Origin: Occallatibacter savannae
Lineage (GTDB): Bacteria; Acidobacteriota; Terriglobia; Terriglobales; Acidobacteriaceae
Direction: 5' to 3'
DNA length: 64,000 nt
Assembly (NCBI RefSeq): GCF_003131205.1
Contig: NZ_QFFY01000001.1
Location: 1,240,001 to 1,304,000, forward strand
Of the stretch, positions 1 through 7,742 are shown one piece after another; position 1 is the stretch's first letter, and every line of letters starts with the position of its first letter. The translations under genes and the position numbers were made by a program. A model generated the notes under the pieces. It did no database searches. It had not been told where the DNA came from and saw only the letters and a list, made by a program, of their open reading frames with translations.

Positions 1-38
1 TCCTCACCGCTGCGGCTGAGATCTACCGTTTGTCTATG

Positions 39-71
39 ATGCGGGCGTCGCTGCGGCGCCCGCATTTGTTT
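39..71 (+). terminator. Rho-independent terminator of an upstream gene
   Basis: A perfect 9-bp stem, ATGCGGGCG (39-47) with CGCCCGCAT (57-65), has a 9-nt loop and is followed by a T-rich tail (TTGTTTG). It points rightward and would end a plus-strand gene whose last codons lie in the first ~38 bases. That gene cannot be identified because two frames stop in this stretch (at 17-19 and 37-39). Confidence 0.6.
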
Positions 72-135
72 GCAAGCCGGGCGTTCCATCCTAACCGCAG
101 CCGTTCGCGGTTAAGGCTGAACAGTTTCGAAATCG

Positions 136-2286
136 TCATTTCCCACCGGCTGCCCTCCACCGCTCCCTCTCCATCACGTGCAGCACGAATGCTCCCGCTC
201 CATATCCCACCATCGGCAGCGCTCCCGTAGGGTCACCAACCTTTCCCGGAAACAGCTTGCACGGCACCGCGACATACATCTCAGGGATGATGTCGTGATC
301 GGCCGCCGCCTTCTTCACGATCCGCGCGAGTATCGCGTCTGCCTCTCCTGTCTTGCCCAACCGTCGATACAACTCCGCCAGGCTCAGATCGACAAACAGG
401 AACTCCTCCTGCTCATACCAGTACTCATAGATCGCCGGATCCGTGTATGTCCCGCGCACGCGCCTGTACCCGCCCGACACGACCTTCAACAGCTTCATCC
501 TCTCCACCGTATCCCGGATGATCGTCGGATCCTTCACAACACCGAAGTTGATGATCGGAATCAGCGCGCCATCGATGTCGTTCTTTACGCCCTGCTCCAG
601 CGTCCCACGCAGATGCCCTCCACGTATGAACGCCGCATCGAATCCCTTTTGCAAAGCATCAGCCTTGCCCAGCACCTCACTCCGAGTCTTCTCATCTCCG
701 GCGCGCATAGCCACATCAGCAAACTCACGCAACCCAAATATCGCCGCGGCGGTCGAAAACGCGAAATGCTTTTTGTCCCTCTGCCGCTCCTCCCAGATCG
801 AGGTGTCCGCAGCCACGATCAACCCTCCGCCATATGGCTCAGTGTTGGCGAGCAGCGGCTTCATAACGAAGTCGCGCGCGCTCTCGTAAAGGTTCCCCCG
901 GTACGTCTCCGCCTGGAGCAGATCCGAATCGTCGTATCGCTTCAGATACTCGCCGAGAACCCACAGCGCCTCGCCCCAATCATCAAACTCGATGTTGGTG
1001 CTTCCCTCCTGCGTGAAGAACGGCTCTTCCTCTCCATTGCCGAAATACCGAACAACGGAAATCTGATAATCCGCTCCACCCGTTTCCGCCCGCATCCTGC
1101 CCGTAGGCTTCGCGTTGAAGTACGCCAGCACCGCCGCGCGCGCCTCCTCGCGATGTCCCATCCGCGCCAGCGCCACCGTAGCCCAAGCCATGTCGCGCAC
1201 CCACGGCGTGAAGAACACTCCATCTGGCAGCGCTGCCACGATCAGCCCATTCCCATGCCGCCCTTCGCGATTCGGCTCCCGGCTTTGCGCCATCCGCAGC
1301 ATCACCTCGCTCTGCCGCCACAGATGCTGCTCCTCCTCCGAAGCAAAATGCACCGCCGGCTTTACGCGCCAACGCTCAAGCTGCTGCGTTTCGCGCTTAG
1401 CCATCGAGTTCGGAGTTAAACCATTCCGCCACTGATTGAATTCCGAAAAGACCCCTTGAGTGTCTTCACCTGGGCCAATTGAGATAAGGGCCCAGTACCT
1501 GCTTCCCGACAGAGGTTGCTTCTTGGTCTCATGGCGAACAGACTCCAACGGAACCAGGAGAAGTGATTCCTGAACGCCGGAAAAATGAAGCACCCTGCCT
1601 GAAGAACTTCCCATGGCGCCGGCGAACTCAATCTCCTTTTCCGAATCGACATCGTGAGCCCACCGCACTTGCAATCGCTCGTCACTGTTTGCCGGCACGC
1701 TCAGAAGGATCAATGCGGGATGCCCAAATCCAAATGGCATAAAGGCCATGAGGTCGCCGCGATAGCTATGGATCGCGATAACGTGCGAATCCTCGACATA
1801 GTAGCTGCCGTTTTGCGGACCCGCCGGATTGGTCCATCCAATGCTGGTGATGAAGTTCGTTGTCTCAATCCCTTCACTCAGCGGCTTCTGCGGATCCGGC
1901 GCAACGAAGCTGTACGGATGCGCATAAAACTTCGTCACTGCACCCACTTCCGGCGACACTACGGCAAAGCCATAACCATTGCCCGTGACAAGATGCGAAG
2001 CCAACAGAGCCTGCGCACCCCCGAGCAAACAACAACCTGTTGCGATCGCAGACAAGCCGCGTTCAACTCTGAAACTTCGTCGAACCGCTGTACTGAACCG
2101 GCGCCGCTTTAGCCGCACCGAAACAACGCAAAAGATCCCCCAAACCGCAATCGCGACGACACTCTGTTCGACCGCTGTTTTGAAAGGGTACGACTTCAGT
2201 CGTGCCAACAGGACGCAGATGGAAGACAGGGCTTTGGCCACTTGGGATTGTTCGTACCTGATTCTGAAACTCACCGGAAAGATCAT
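136..2286 (-). CDS. GH15-type (alpha/alpha)6-barrel glycosidase
   Basis: This is probably a glucoamylase-like enzyme acting on alpha-glucosidic polysaccharide. The C-terminal ~400 residues carry GH15-type landmarks: FFTPWVRDMAWATVALARMG, FDDWGEALWVLGEYL and DTSIWEERQRDKKHFAFST, where the IWE glutamate matches the usual general-acid position. An N-terminal beta-sandwich-like part of ~250 residues precedes the barrel. The start is uncertain. The first ~75 residues from the ATG at 2286 are encoded by two copies of an intergenic-type repeat and do not look like a signal peptide. A TTG at 2055, followed by a hydrophobic stretch ending ALLA, may be the true start. It lies 39 nt behind the LpxL-like gene on the same strand, so the two may be co-transcribed. 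The family call is fairly sure; the substrate is unknown. Confidence 0.7.
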   Translation of the reverse strand: MIFPVSFRIRYEQSQVAKALSSICVLLARLKSYPFKTAVEQSVVAIAVWGIFCVVSVRLKRRRFSTAVRRSFRVERGLSAIATGCCLLGGAQALLASHLVTGNGYGFAVVSPEVGAVTKFYAHPYSFVAPDPQKPLSEGIETTNFITSIGWTNPAGPQNGSYYVEDSHVIAIHSYRGDLMAFMPFGFGHPALILLSVPANSDERLQVRWAHDVDSEKEIEFAGAMGSSSGRVLHFSGVQESLLLVPLESVRHETKKQPLSGSRYWALISIGPGEDTQGVFSEFNQWRNGLTPNSMAKRETQQLERWRVKPAVHFASEEEQHLWRQSEVMLRMAQSREPNREGRHGNGLIVAALPDGVFFTPWVRDMAWATVALARMGHREEARAAVLAYFNAKPTGRMRAETGGADYQISVVRYFGNGEEEPFFTQEGSTNIEFDDWGEALWVLGEYLKRYDDSDLLQAETYRGNLYESARDFVMKPLLANTEPYGGGLIVAADTSIWEERQRDKKHFAFSTAAAIFGLREFADVAMRAGDEKTRSEVLGKADALQKGFDAAFIRGGHLRGTLEQGVKNDIDGALIPIINFGVVKDPTIIRDTVERMKLLKVVSGGYRRVRGTYTDPAIYEYWYEQEEFLFVDLSLAELYRRLGKTGEADAILARIVKKAAADHDIIPEMYVAVPCKLFPGKVGDPTGALPMVGYGAGAFVLHVMERERWRAAGGK
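2071..2214. repeat. Two copies of a short palindromic repeat
   Basis: Two related ~55-bp units lie at 2071-2125 and 2161-2214. Both contain CGACCGCTGT or CGAACCGCTGT, then a C/T-rich arm and a small palindrome (GCGGCTAAAGC-type in one, GACTTCAGTC-type in the other). Such units normally sit between genes in this group of bacteria. Here they underlie the apparent N-terminus of the GH15-type gene, which casts doubt on its annotated start. Confidence 0.55.
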
Positions 2287-2325
2287 TGCCAGCCAACTTA
2301 CGCTGTCACGATCCTGCCGGGCAAA

Positions 2326-3225
2326 TCAGTACAGCGGCGCTTCTCCAGCCGGCCGCGTCTTCCACCGCCGGTGGATCCACAGCCACTGATCCGGATACCG
2401 CCGTATCCACGATTCCAGCACGTCATTGCACTGCTGCGTCGCCGCGAGTACGTCAGCCTCGGCTTCACCGTTCCGGGTAAAGTGCAGCTGAGGACCGAAG
2501 TGCAGCACGTACTTGTGTTCCTTCGGCTCCCACAGCATAAAGCCCGGGAGCACCGCCGCTCCCGTCTTCAGAGCAACGCGCGCCAGTCCAGACGCCGTAC
2601 ACGCCGTTATCCCGAAGAACTTCACAAACTCGCCCTGCGGTGGAGTCATGTTCGTATCCATCAGGATGCCGACCGTACCGCCCTCGTGCATTGCGTGCAG
2701 CAGTCCGCGTGCGAAGTCGTCTTTGTGCAAAACCTGATTGCCATGCATGCAGCGGATACGATTCACGAACTCGTCGAGCCTTCGGTTATCCAGACGCCGG
2801 ATCACCATGCCCATCGGATAGCCCATCAGCGAGTGATAGAAGCTCGACAACTCCCACGCGCCAAGATGCGCCGTCAGCACCAGAACACCACGGCCGAGCG
2901 CCTGTGCCGCGAGATAGTGCTCCAGCCCCTCGGTCCGGATGTGATCTTTGGTGTTGTCGCGTGTGTAACGCGGCATATGGCAGAACTCGACCAGTTGCCA
3001 GCCGAGATGCTGGTATACCCCTCTCAGAACTTGCTGGCGTTGCTCCGCCGGCAATTCCGGCATGGCAAGCTGCAGGTTCCGCTCACCCACATGCCGCAGC
3101 CGCCCCATCGCGAGATACACACCCCAGGCCAGCCCGTCCGCAAACAGCCGTGCCAGCCTGCGCGGCATCCACCCAAGCACGCGCGCAACCACCACTACAA
3201 GCCAGTACTCGAGCGACTTCTGCAT
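2326..3225 (-). CDS. LpxL/HtrB-family lysophospholipid acyltransferase
   Basis: This is a membrane-bound acyltransferase of the lipid A secondary acylation family (about 299 residues). It has a hydrophobic N-terminal segment (LEYWLVVVVARVLGW), the catalytic HX4E motif as HLGAWE, and the downstream block GTVGILMDTNMTPPQGEFVKFFG that shapes the acceptor site in the family. A C-terminal block, PDQWLWIHRRWKTRP, is typical of LpxL-like proteins. ATG at 3225 was chosen; a TTG six codons upstream (3243) is also possible, and neither has a clear ribosome-binding site. The gene probably acts on lipid A or a related glycolipid at the inner membrane. It is followed closely by the GH15-type gene. Confidence 0.85.
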   Translation of the reverse strand: MQKSLEYWLVVVVARVLGWMPRRLARLFADGLAWGVYLAMGRLRHVGERNLQLAMPELPAEQRQQVLRGVYQHLGWQLVEFCHMPRYTRDNTKDHIRTEGLEHYLAAQALGRGVLVLTAHLGAWELSSFYHSLMGYPMGMVIRRLDNRRLDEFVNRIRCMHGNQVLHKDDFARGLLHAMHEGGTVGILMDTNMTPPQGEFVKFFGITACTASGLARVALKTGAAVLPGFMLWEPKEHKYVLHFGPQLHFTRNGEAEADVLAATQQCNDVLESWIRRYPDQWLWIHRRWKTRPAGEAPLY

Positions 3226-3303
3226 CGTTTCGGGCAAAGACAAGTGTAGGACACCGATCAGGCTCTACGCCGAACAACAATCACCGGCATCCCGCAATTT
3301 GCA

Positions 3304-3335
3304 AACAGAAAAGGCGGCCTCCTGAAGAGACCGCC
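3304..3335 (-). terminator. Terminator after the SYLF gene
   Basis: Read on the minus strand, GGCGGTCTC pairs with GAGGCCGCC (one G-U pair) across a 5-nt loop, followed by TTTTCTGTTTG. It lies 22 nt past the stop of the SYLF-domain gene. Confidence 0.8.
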
Positions 3336-3357
3336 TCCGTCACGCGTTACTTTCTCA

Positions 3358-4056
3358 CTACTGCTGAGAATCCTGTTTCGCTTCGGTGAAGTGGTGCGCA
3401 ACGTCGCGCACAAACTCCACCGCGCCGTCCGGTACTGCTACATTCCCCTTCAACACGCTCTCGAAACTCTGTGGCGACCCGTAGTAGGTCTCCGTGTCTA
3501 CCTTGTTTTGTGTCACGCCCGTCCCGTCCAGGCTGATCCCCGCGAATACTCCCTTGTTCCGCGAGTAGCTCAGCAGTTCAGCATTCATCTTCCAGTCTGT
3601 TGCGGCCTGTCCCGCTCGGCCCACCGGCCCTGCTGCCGCCGACGCATCTGCGCCAATCTTGAACTTGCTCTTCAGCAGATCCTGGAACCCCCGATTGTTC
3701 ACAGCCACCAGAATCAGATCCGTCGATTGCCCGCCGATCTGCAGTCCCCACGAACCACCCGCCATGCGTATAAACACCGGAGCACTCCACCCGTGGCCTG
3801 TCCGGCACGTCACCACTCCCTGCCCATATTGCGCGCCAAAGATGATGGCGCCTTTGATCATTCCCGGCACCACGCCCACACAGGTAGCCTGCTGAAGAAT
3901 GTTCCTCGGGATGGTATTGTCCTGTGCGTTCATAATCTCGTCCAATACATTCTTGGCCGAGTCAATGCGGTCCTGAAGATCCTGCTTCGACGAAGCAGCG
4001 TTCGCGTAGATCGAAGTCGATAAACAAAGACAGAGGGAAGCAATAAGTCTTTTCAT
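3358..4056 (-). CDS. Exported SYLF-domain lipid-binding protein
   Basis: The protein has 232 residues: a signal peptide (MKRLIASLCLCLSTSIYANA) followed by one SYLF (Ysc84-like) domain. SYLF domains bind phosphoinositide or other anionic lipids in eukaryotes; bacterial members are periplasmic and poorly understood. Recognisable blocks are VGVVPGMIKGAIIFGAQYGQG, PVFIRMAGGSWGLQIGGQST and KFKIGADASAAAGPVGR. The start at 4056 is supported by AAAGGA eight bases upstream and by the signal peptide; a longer reading to 4278 adds 74 unlikely residues. The gene stands alone with its own terminator. Confidence 0.85.
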   Translation of the reverse strand: MKRLIASLCLCLSTSIYANAASSKQDLQDRIDSAKNVLDEIMNAQDNTIPRNILQQATCVGVVPGMIKGAIIFGAQYGQGVVTCRTGHGWSAPVFIRMAGGSWGLQIGGQSTDLILVAVNNRGFQDLLKSKFKIGADASAAAGPVGRAGQAATDWKMNAELLSYSRNKGVFAGISLDGTGVTQNKVDTETYYGSPQSFESVLKGNVAVPDGAVEFVRDVAHHFTEAKQDSQQ

Positions 4057-4329
4057 CTGGGGATTCCTTTCATGTTTGCGCGCGCCTGCGGTGATGGGCG
4101 CACGGACTGCTGCATGTATAGGACAGAAGCGCTTCGTCAAAGTCGCGTCTGAATCGCTCAAAAGAGTTGAATCGTGAACAACGTCGTGTAACACCGTCCC
4201 GCTTAGGCTAGCAGTTGCCATGGGCCGCTGAATGCACAGACGGGCCCTCGCTGCGTGGCGCCGGACCACTTCGATCAACGGGAATCTCCATATTTGGGCG
4301 GGAGTTCAGCAAGGCAGGGTGCTCGGACC

Positions 4330-4370
4330 AAAAAAAGAGGAGTTCGCAGGCTCATCGCCCAGGAACTCCT
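4330..4370 (-). terminator. Terminator of the response-regulator transcript
   Basis: On the minus strand an 8-bp stem, AGGAGTTC with GAACTCCT (4370-4363 / 4345-4338), spans a 17-nt loop and is followed by CTTTTTTTGG with seven T. It lies ~120 nt beyond the stop at 4489, leaving a long 3' untranslated stretch. Confidence 0.75.
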
Positions 4371-4389
4371 TTCCCCAGATCTGCGTTGT

Positions 4390-4448
4390 TTCTAAAACCT
4401 ATTATGGGTAACGTCTCAATTCGGAACAAGAGTACTAAGGTTTTAGAA
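4390..4448. repeat. 11-bp inverted repeat in the 3' region of the regulator
   Basis: TTCTAAAACCT (4390-4400) and AGGTTTTAGAA (4438-4448) are perfect inverted copies separated by 37 nt of AT-rich sequence unlike the GC-rich surroundings. It sits between the response-regulator stop and its terminator, so it would form a large stem in that mRNA, or it could be a protein-binding site. Confidence 0.6.
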
Positions 4449-4488
4449 TATAGGTCATCGATATGCAGGTAATTTCGTAGTTACCAGC

Positions 4489-5196
4489 CTAAACAGTGGC
4501 AGGCTCCATGACCTGGTACTGGTTCTGCACTGGCGACGGCTTGTACGACCCGTGCAGCGCCCGCATCGACAGCTCAATCCTGTTCTCCGCCCCTACCTTC
4601 CGCATCAGCTTGCCCACGTGCGCCTTCACTGTGCGCTCTTCGATCCCCAGTTCCTCGGCAATCTCGCGATTTGACCGCGCCAGCAGCAACAGCTGCAGCA
4701 CCTGCTCCTCGCGCGCCGTGAGATGCGGCCGCGGGCTGGTAACACTGGCGTCTTCTCCCGAGAGCAGCCGGTCGATCAGCTTCGAAAGCAGCTTTCTCGG
4801 CGCCCAGATCGATCCTGAAATGACTACATCGAGCGCTTCCCGTACCAGCCTCGGCCCTGCGCCCATGTCCAGATACGCTCTCGCACCGGCAATGATCGTA
4901 TCCATCATTACCTGCTCATTGCTGTCCGGCCCAATGACTACCATCCGCAACGTGGGCCGCTTGCGCCGTATGCCCTCCAGAACTCCGAGCTTCTTGGTAG
5001 AACTGCTCCAGTCGATCAGAACGTATTCAATGGCTTCATTGTCGAGGTGCTCTTCAAGTGTCCCAACTATTGGCACAAGAGGAGCTTCGCCCGGCTTGGC
5101 GTGATTCTCAAAAATACTGGTGAGGCCTTCGAGCCGCATCGGTTCGTTAGCCACTACACCGATTCGGATTGGATCTGTACTGTACATCGCGGACAT
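4489..5196 (-). CDS. LuxR/NarL-type response regulator with atypical receiver
   Basis: A DNA-binding regulator of 235 residues. An N-terminal receiver-like domain (about 10-125) is followed by a LuxR-type helix-turn-helix near 155-215, with LTAREEQVLQLLLLARSNRE and IAEELGIEERTVKAHVGKL. The receiver keeps an aspartate at the usual phosphorylation position (VLIDWSS). The usual acidic pair near the N-terminus reads NE (VVANEPMRLEGL), and the conserved lysine region reads AYLDMGAG without the lysine. It may therefore work without standard phosphorylation. Start 5196 follows AGGAGAG at good spacing; the longer reading to 5277 lacks support. No sensor kinase is adjacent. It is divergent from the HU gene. 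Confidence 0.85.
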   Translation of the reverse strand: MSAMYSTDPIRIGVVANEPMRLEGLTSIFENHAKPGEAPLVPIVGTLEEHLDNEAIEYVLIDWSSSTKKLGVLEGIRRKRPTLRMVVIGPDSNEQVMMDTIIAGARAYLDMGAGPRLVREALDVVISGSIWAPRKLLSKLIDRLLSGEDASVTSPRPHLTAREEQVLQLLLLARSNREIAEELGIEERTVKAHVGKLMRKVGAENRIELSMRALHGSYKPSPVQNQYQVMEPATV

Positions 5197-5643
5197 CGAG
5201 CCTCTCTCCTTGCCTTGCCCTAATGAGCGACGGGGCTGATCAATTTCCGCCGGGCTGCGGCAACCACTGCAAGCCAACGAAACTCTAACCCCTTCAATTT
5301 CTATGCCTTCACACCGAAGACGGTTACTCTAAGAACTTCGGTTATGGTTACCTGAAACAACAGTATCCGGCAAAGTCACTTGTTCGCCTAGGGTTTACGT
5401 TCAGCTGGAACCACTTTGACCATCTCCAAAGTCACAACGCCCCGGTTTCCACAAAACCACTCTGGAGCCCTCCAAAATGGGTGAGCTGAATCACGGTAAA
5501 CCTAATCCCCTGCCGTTCCCTCTTCCGGTCACAATCTACAAATTTCCTTCTCCCCGTAGTTCCACAAATGAGCCAAACGCTGTACCATCAGTCCGGTAGG
5601 GCGTGGTACAGTCGGAGAACAGTCGCGCTAGCGAGGTGACGTT
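5197..5643. other. Divergent promoter region, regulator / HU gene
   Basis: A 447-nt gap with no credible gene. It must hold the promoters of both flanking genes. ACCGAAG (5313-5319) and CTTCGGT (5336-5342) form an inverted pair, and GGTTA-type words recur nearby (5321-5352), which could be an operator. I could not assign -35/-10 elements with confidence. Confidence 0.4.
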
Positions 5644-5949
5644 TTGATTAAACAAGACATCGTGCACCATGTGATCGAGCGCACAGGCCTGCCCCGCACC
5701 AAGGCCGAAGCGGCAGTCGACACTGTGTTTGAAGGGCTCAAAGAAGCGCTTGCTGCAGGCGAGCGCATTGAACTGCGTGGTTTCGGTGTATTCAGCGTTC
5801 GCGCGCGCAAAACCGGCATCGGCCGCAATCCGCGAACCGGAACTGAAGTCAGCATCACGCCGGGAAAGGCCGTACGCTTCAAGCCCGGCAAAGAGCTGCA
5901 TACATTGACCGAAGGCGCTCCCGCCCCCTCGTCCAACACACACGAATAA
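5644..5949 (+). CDS. HU/IHF-family DNA-binding protein
   Basis: A nucleoid-associated protein of 101 residues that bends DNA as a dimer. The N-terminal helices (IKQDIVHHVIERTGLPRTKA), the core IELRGFGVFSVRAR and the DNA-gripping arm signature GIGRNPRTGTEVSI are all clear. A ~10-residue polar tail (PAPSSNTHE) follows the usual end of the family fold. Translation appears to start at TTG, preceded by GAGGTGA five bases upstream; no ATG fits the conserved N-terminus. Confidence 0.93.
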   Translation: MIKQDIVHHVIERTGLPRTKAEAAVDTVFEGLKEALAAGERIELRGFGVFSVRARKTGIGRNPRTGTEVSITPGKAVRFKPGKELHTLTEGAPAPSSNTHE

Positions 5950-5958
5950 CGAGATTTT

Positions 5959-5992
5959 CCCATCCGTTCCGCGCTGTTGCGGAATGGATGGG
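5959..5992. repeat. Hairpin between convergent genes
   Basis: CCCATCCGTTCCGC (5959-5972) pairs with GCGGAATGGATGGG (5979-5992), a 14-bp stem with one G-T pair and a 6-nt loop. No T-tract follows on either strand, so it is not a standard terminator. It resembles the CCCATCC...GGATGGG hairpins at 25902-25939 and 58004-58034. Confidence 0.6.
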
Positions 5993-6008
5993 AAGCGATC
6001 AGGTCGAC

Positions 6009-6434
6009 TCAGTTCGCAATCTTTATGGCCGCGATCTTCCGGACCGCTCCCACATCTCCTTCTTTTCGCACCAGCAGCCTTATCCCATTCCCCTCCGGAT
6101 ACCGTGGCGCCGCCTCCAGCGCATCTTGCACACTCTTGGAAAGATGCGCTCCCTTTGCTTCCTTCAAAGCCTTGTCGCTCAGAACGAAGCTCGCCATGAA
6201 GCAGTCTTTCCCCGGGCTTAGATAGATGATGTTGCGGCCCTTCTTCTTCAGCCGCAGACTCCACCCGTATTTCTTCACCACTACGCCCTTCCACTCCTGA
6301 TCCGAGACGCCCTCCTTCTCGCTCATCCACGCAATGAACTCATCCCACAGCTTCATTTTTGGGCCAAGCACCTCAGCCACTTCCGAGTGCGTAGGTGTGT
6401 CCGTCTTCCCAATAAATGCATTGCGGTATTCCAT
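6009..6434 (-). CDS. DUF3788-family protein
   Basis: A small soluble protein of 141 residues. Blocks such as LWDEFIAWMSEK, WSLRLKKKGRNIIYLSP and FMASFVLSDKALKEAK match the DUF3788 family, whose function is unknown. It has no signal peptide or membrane segment. Start 6434 (MEYRNAFIGKTDTPTHSEV) was chosen because it matches where the fold begins and follows a GAGGG-like site; the longer reading to 6662 runs into the upstream divergent gene. It converges on the HU gene and is divergent from the YD-repeat gene. Confidence 0.75.
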   Translation of the reverse strand: MEYRNAFIGKTDTPTHSEVAEVLGPKMKLWDEFIAWMSEKEGVSDQEWKGVVVKKYGWSLRLKKKGRNIIYLSPGKDCFMASFVLSDKALKEAKGAHLSKSVQDALEAAPRYPEGNGIRLLVRKEGDVGAVRKIAAIKIAN

Positions 6435-6512
6435 GGCTCCCTCACTCGCGCGGAATTCTAGCTCCGCGAGCTGCCTGTTGAACGTGACAAGCCTTGGAAA
6501 TCCTGAGTTATA

Positions 6513-7730
6513 GTGTCTGTCGTGATCGGTCCGGTTCATCGCGCCTTCCCGCAATCTCGAAGAGGCGCCCGCGTCGTGCTTGCCCTGACATCTTCGCTGT
6601 TCTTTCAAGAGCTCACACACGCACAGCAGAATGGAACAAAGACTTTGAACGTCTCTCCTCATATGACTAGTTCAGACCGCGACATAGCCGGTCTCCGCGG
6701 CCCCGTCCGCTCCGTCACGGAAGAACGCACGTATCCTGCGTGGACCGATGCGGAGGGAAAGGCCAGGCCGGCAGCTGAACAATGGAACAAAACGGAATAC
6801 GATCGCGAGGGCAGACTGGCCGTAACATGGTGGCGAGCACCGTCCGGTGAGGGCAGAGCGAACGCACTGACCGCCATCCGATACACCTATAAAGATGGCC
6901 GGATGCTGACGAGAACGGCCGAGACCGACAGCAAGCTGATGTCACAAACCACTTACGACTACGACGACACTGGACGCCTCAAAAGCATTACCTGTTCCAG
7001 CGATCCCACCAACCCGATTGCCTTCCAATACGATGCCAATGGCCGCAAAACCAAGATCGCGATCAGAAAGCCCGCCGACACGCAGCAAGGCACCTCCGCC
7101 ATCTCGACCAGCTTCGAGCACCTCTTCGATGACGAGGGCAGTACCTACACCAATTCCTCCGAAGGTGGCAGCGCAACAACGCTCTACGATGAGTTGAACC
7201 GGCCCATCGAGATGCAATTCCACGACGCAGAGGGCACGGTCACAAGCCGGGCGATCAGAATCTACGATAGCCAGGGCCGAGTCAGCGAAGAGAAGATGTT
7301 GATGACCGATCCCATTGCGATGCTTTCGGCCGGAAATCAGAAAGCGATTCTCGAAGCAGGCAACGTACAGGAGCTTCGTGATCAGTTCGCAGCATTTCTA
7401 GGAGGCCCAGAGATGTGGTTGGTCAAATACGAATATGATGACCGGGGCCGAAAGGTTCGGACGACCCACAACACCTTCAACCACATTCACGAGACAACAC
7501 GCACGAAGTACAACCAACAAGGTGACGTGCAAAGCGAGACCACCCACTACGAAGCAAGCGGCAACGGCAGTCCTGAAGCAGACGAAAACCGCAGCGGGGA
7601 GACGATCTACACCTACGAGTACGACTCGCAAGGCAATTGGTTATCTAGAGCGATTGCGTCGCGAGATCTGCCGAACGGACTGCAGAAAAGTGTTGGCGAT
7701 GAAGTAAAGCGCACCATCGAGTACTACTGA
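6513..7730 (+). CDS. Exported YD/RHS-repeat protein
   Basis: The 405-residue protein starts at GTG, with a putative signal segment (VVLALTSSLFFQELTHAQQ) at about 21-40. At least six YD-type repeats follow, for example YDYDDTGRLKSI, QYDANGRKTKI, YDSQGRVSEE, YEYDDRGRKVRT and YEYDSQGNWLSR. Such repeats build beta-filaments in RHS proteins, but this one is far shorter than a toxin-bearing RHS and ends with no recognisable effector domain. Its role is unknown; it is probably periplasmic or surface-exposed. It converges on priA with only 12 nt between stop codons. Confidence 0.75.
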   Translation: MSVVIGPVHRAFPQSRRGARVVLALTSSLFFQELTHAQQNGTKTLNVSPHMTSSDRDIAGLRGPVRSVTEERTYPAWTDAEGKARPAAEQWNKTEYDREGRLAVTWWRAPSGEGRANALTAIRYTYKDGRMLTRTAETDSKLMSQTTYDYDDTGRLKSITCSSDPTNPIAFQYDANGRKTKIAIRKPADTQQGTSAISTSFEHLFDDEGSTYTNSSEGGSATTLYDELNRPIEMQFHDAEGTVTSRAIRIYDSQGRVSEEKMLMTDPIAMLSAGNQKAILEAGNVQELRDQFAAFLGGPEMWLVKYEYDDRGRKVRTTHNTFNHIHETTRTKYNQQGDVQSETTHYEASGNGSPEADENRSGETIYTYEYDSQGNWLSRAIASRDLPNGLQKSVGDEVKRTIEYY

Positions 7731-7742
7731 CGACCCGCTCGA

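Larger units (their letters stand above)
4057..4488. other. Intergenic region with terminator and inverted repeat
   Basis: No gene was found. The left part should hold the promoter of the SYLF gene. The right part holds the terminator (4330-4370) and an AT-rich inverted repeat (4390-4448) downstream of the response-regulator gene, both listed separately. Confidence 0.6.

Noticed and set aside
3358..4278. Longer start for the SYLF gene
   Set aside because: The first 74 residues are basic and without signal; the internal ATG has a good ribosome-binding site and begins a signal peptide.
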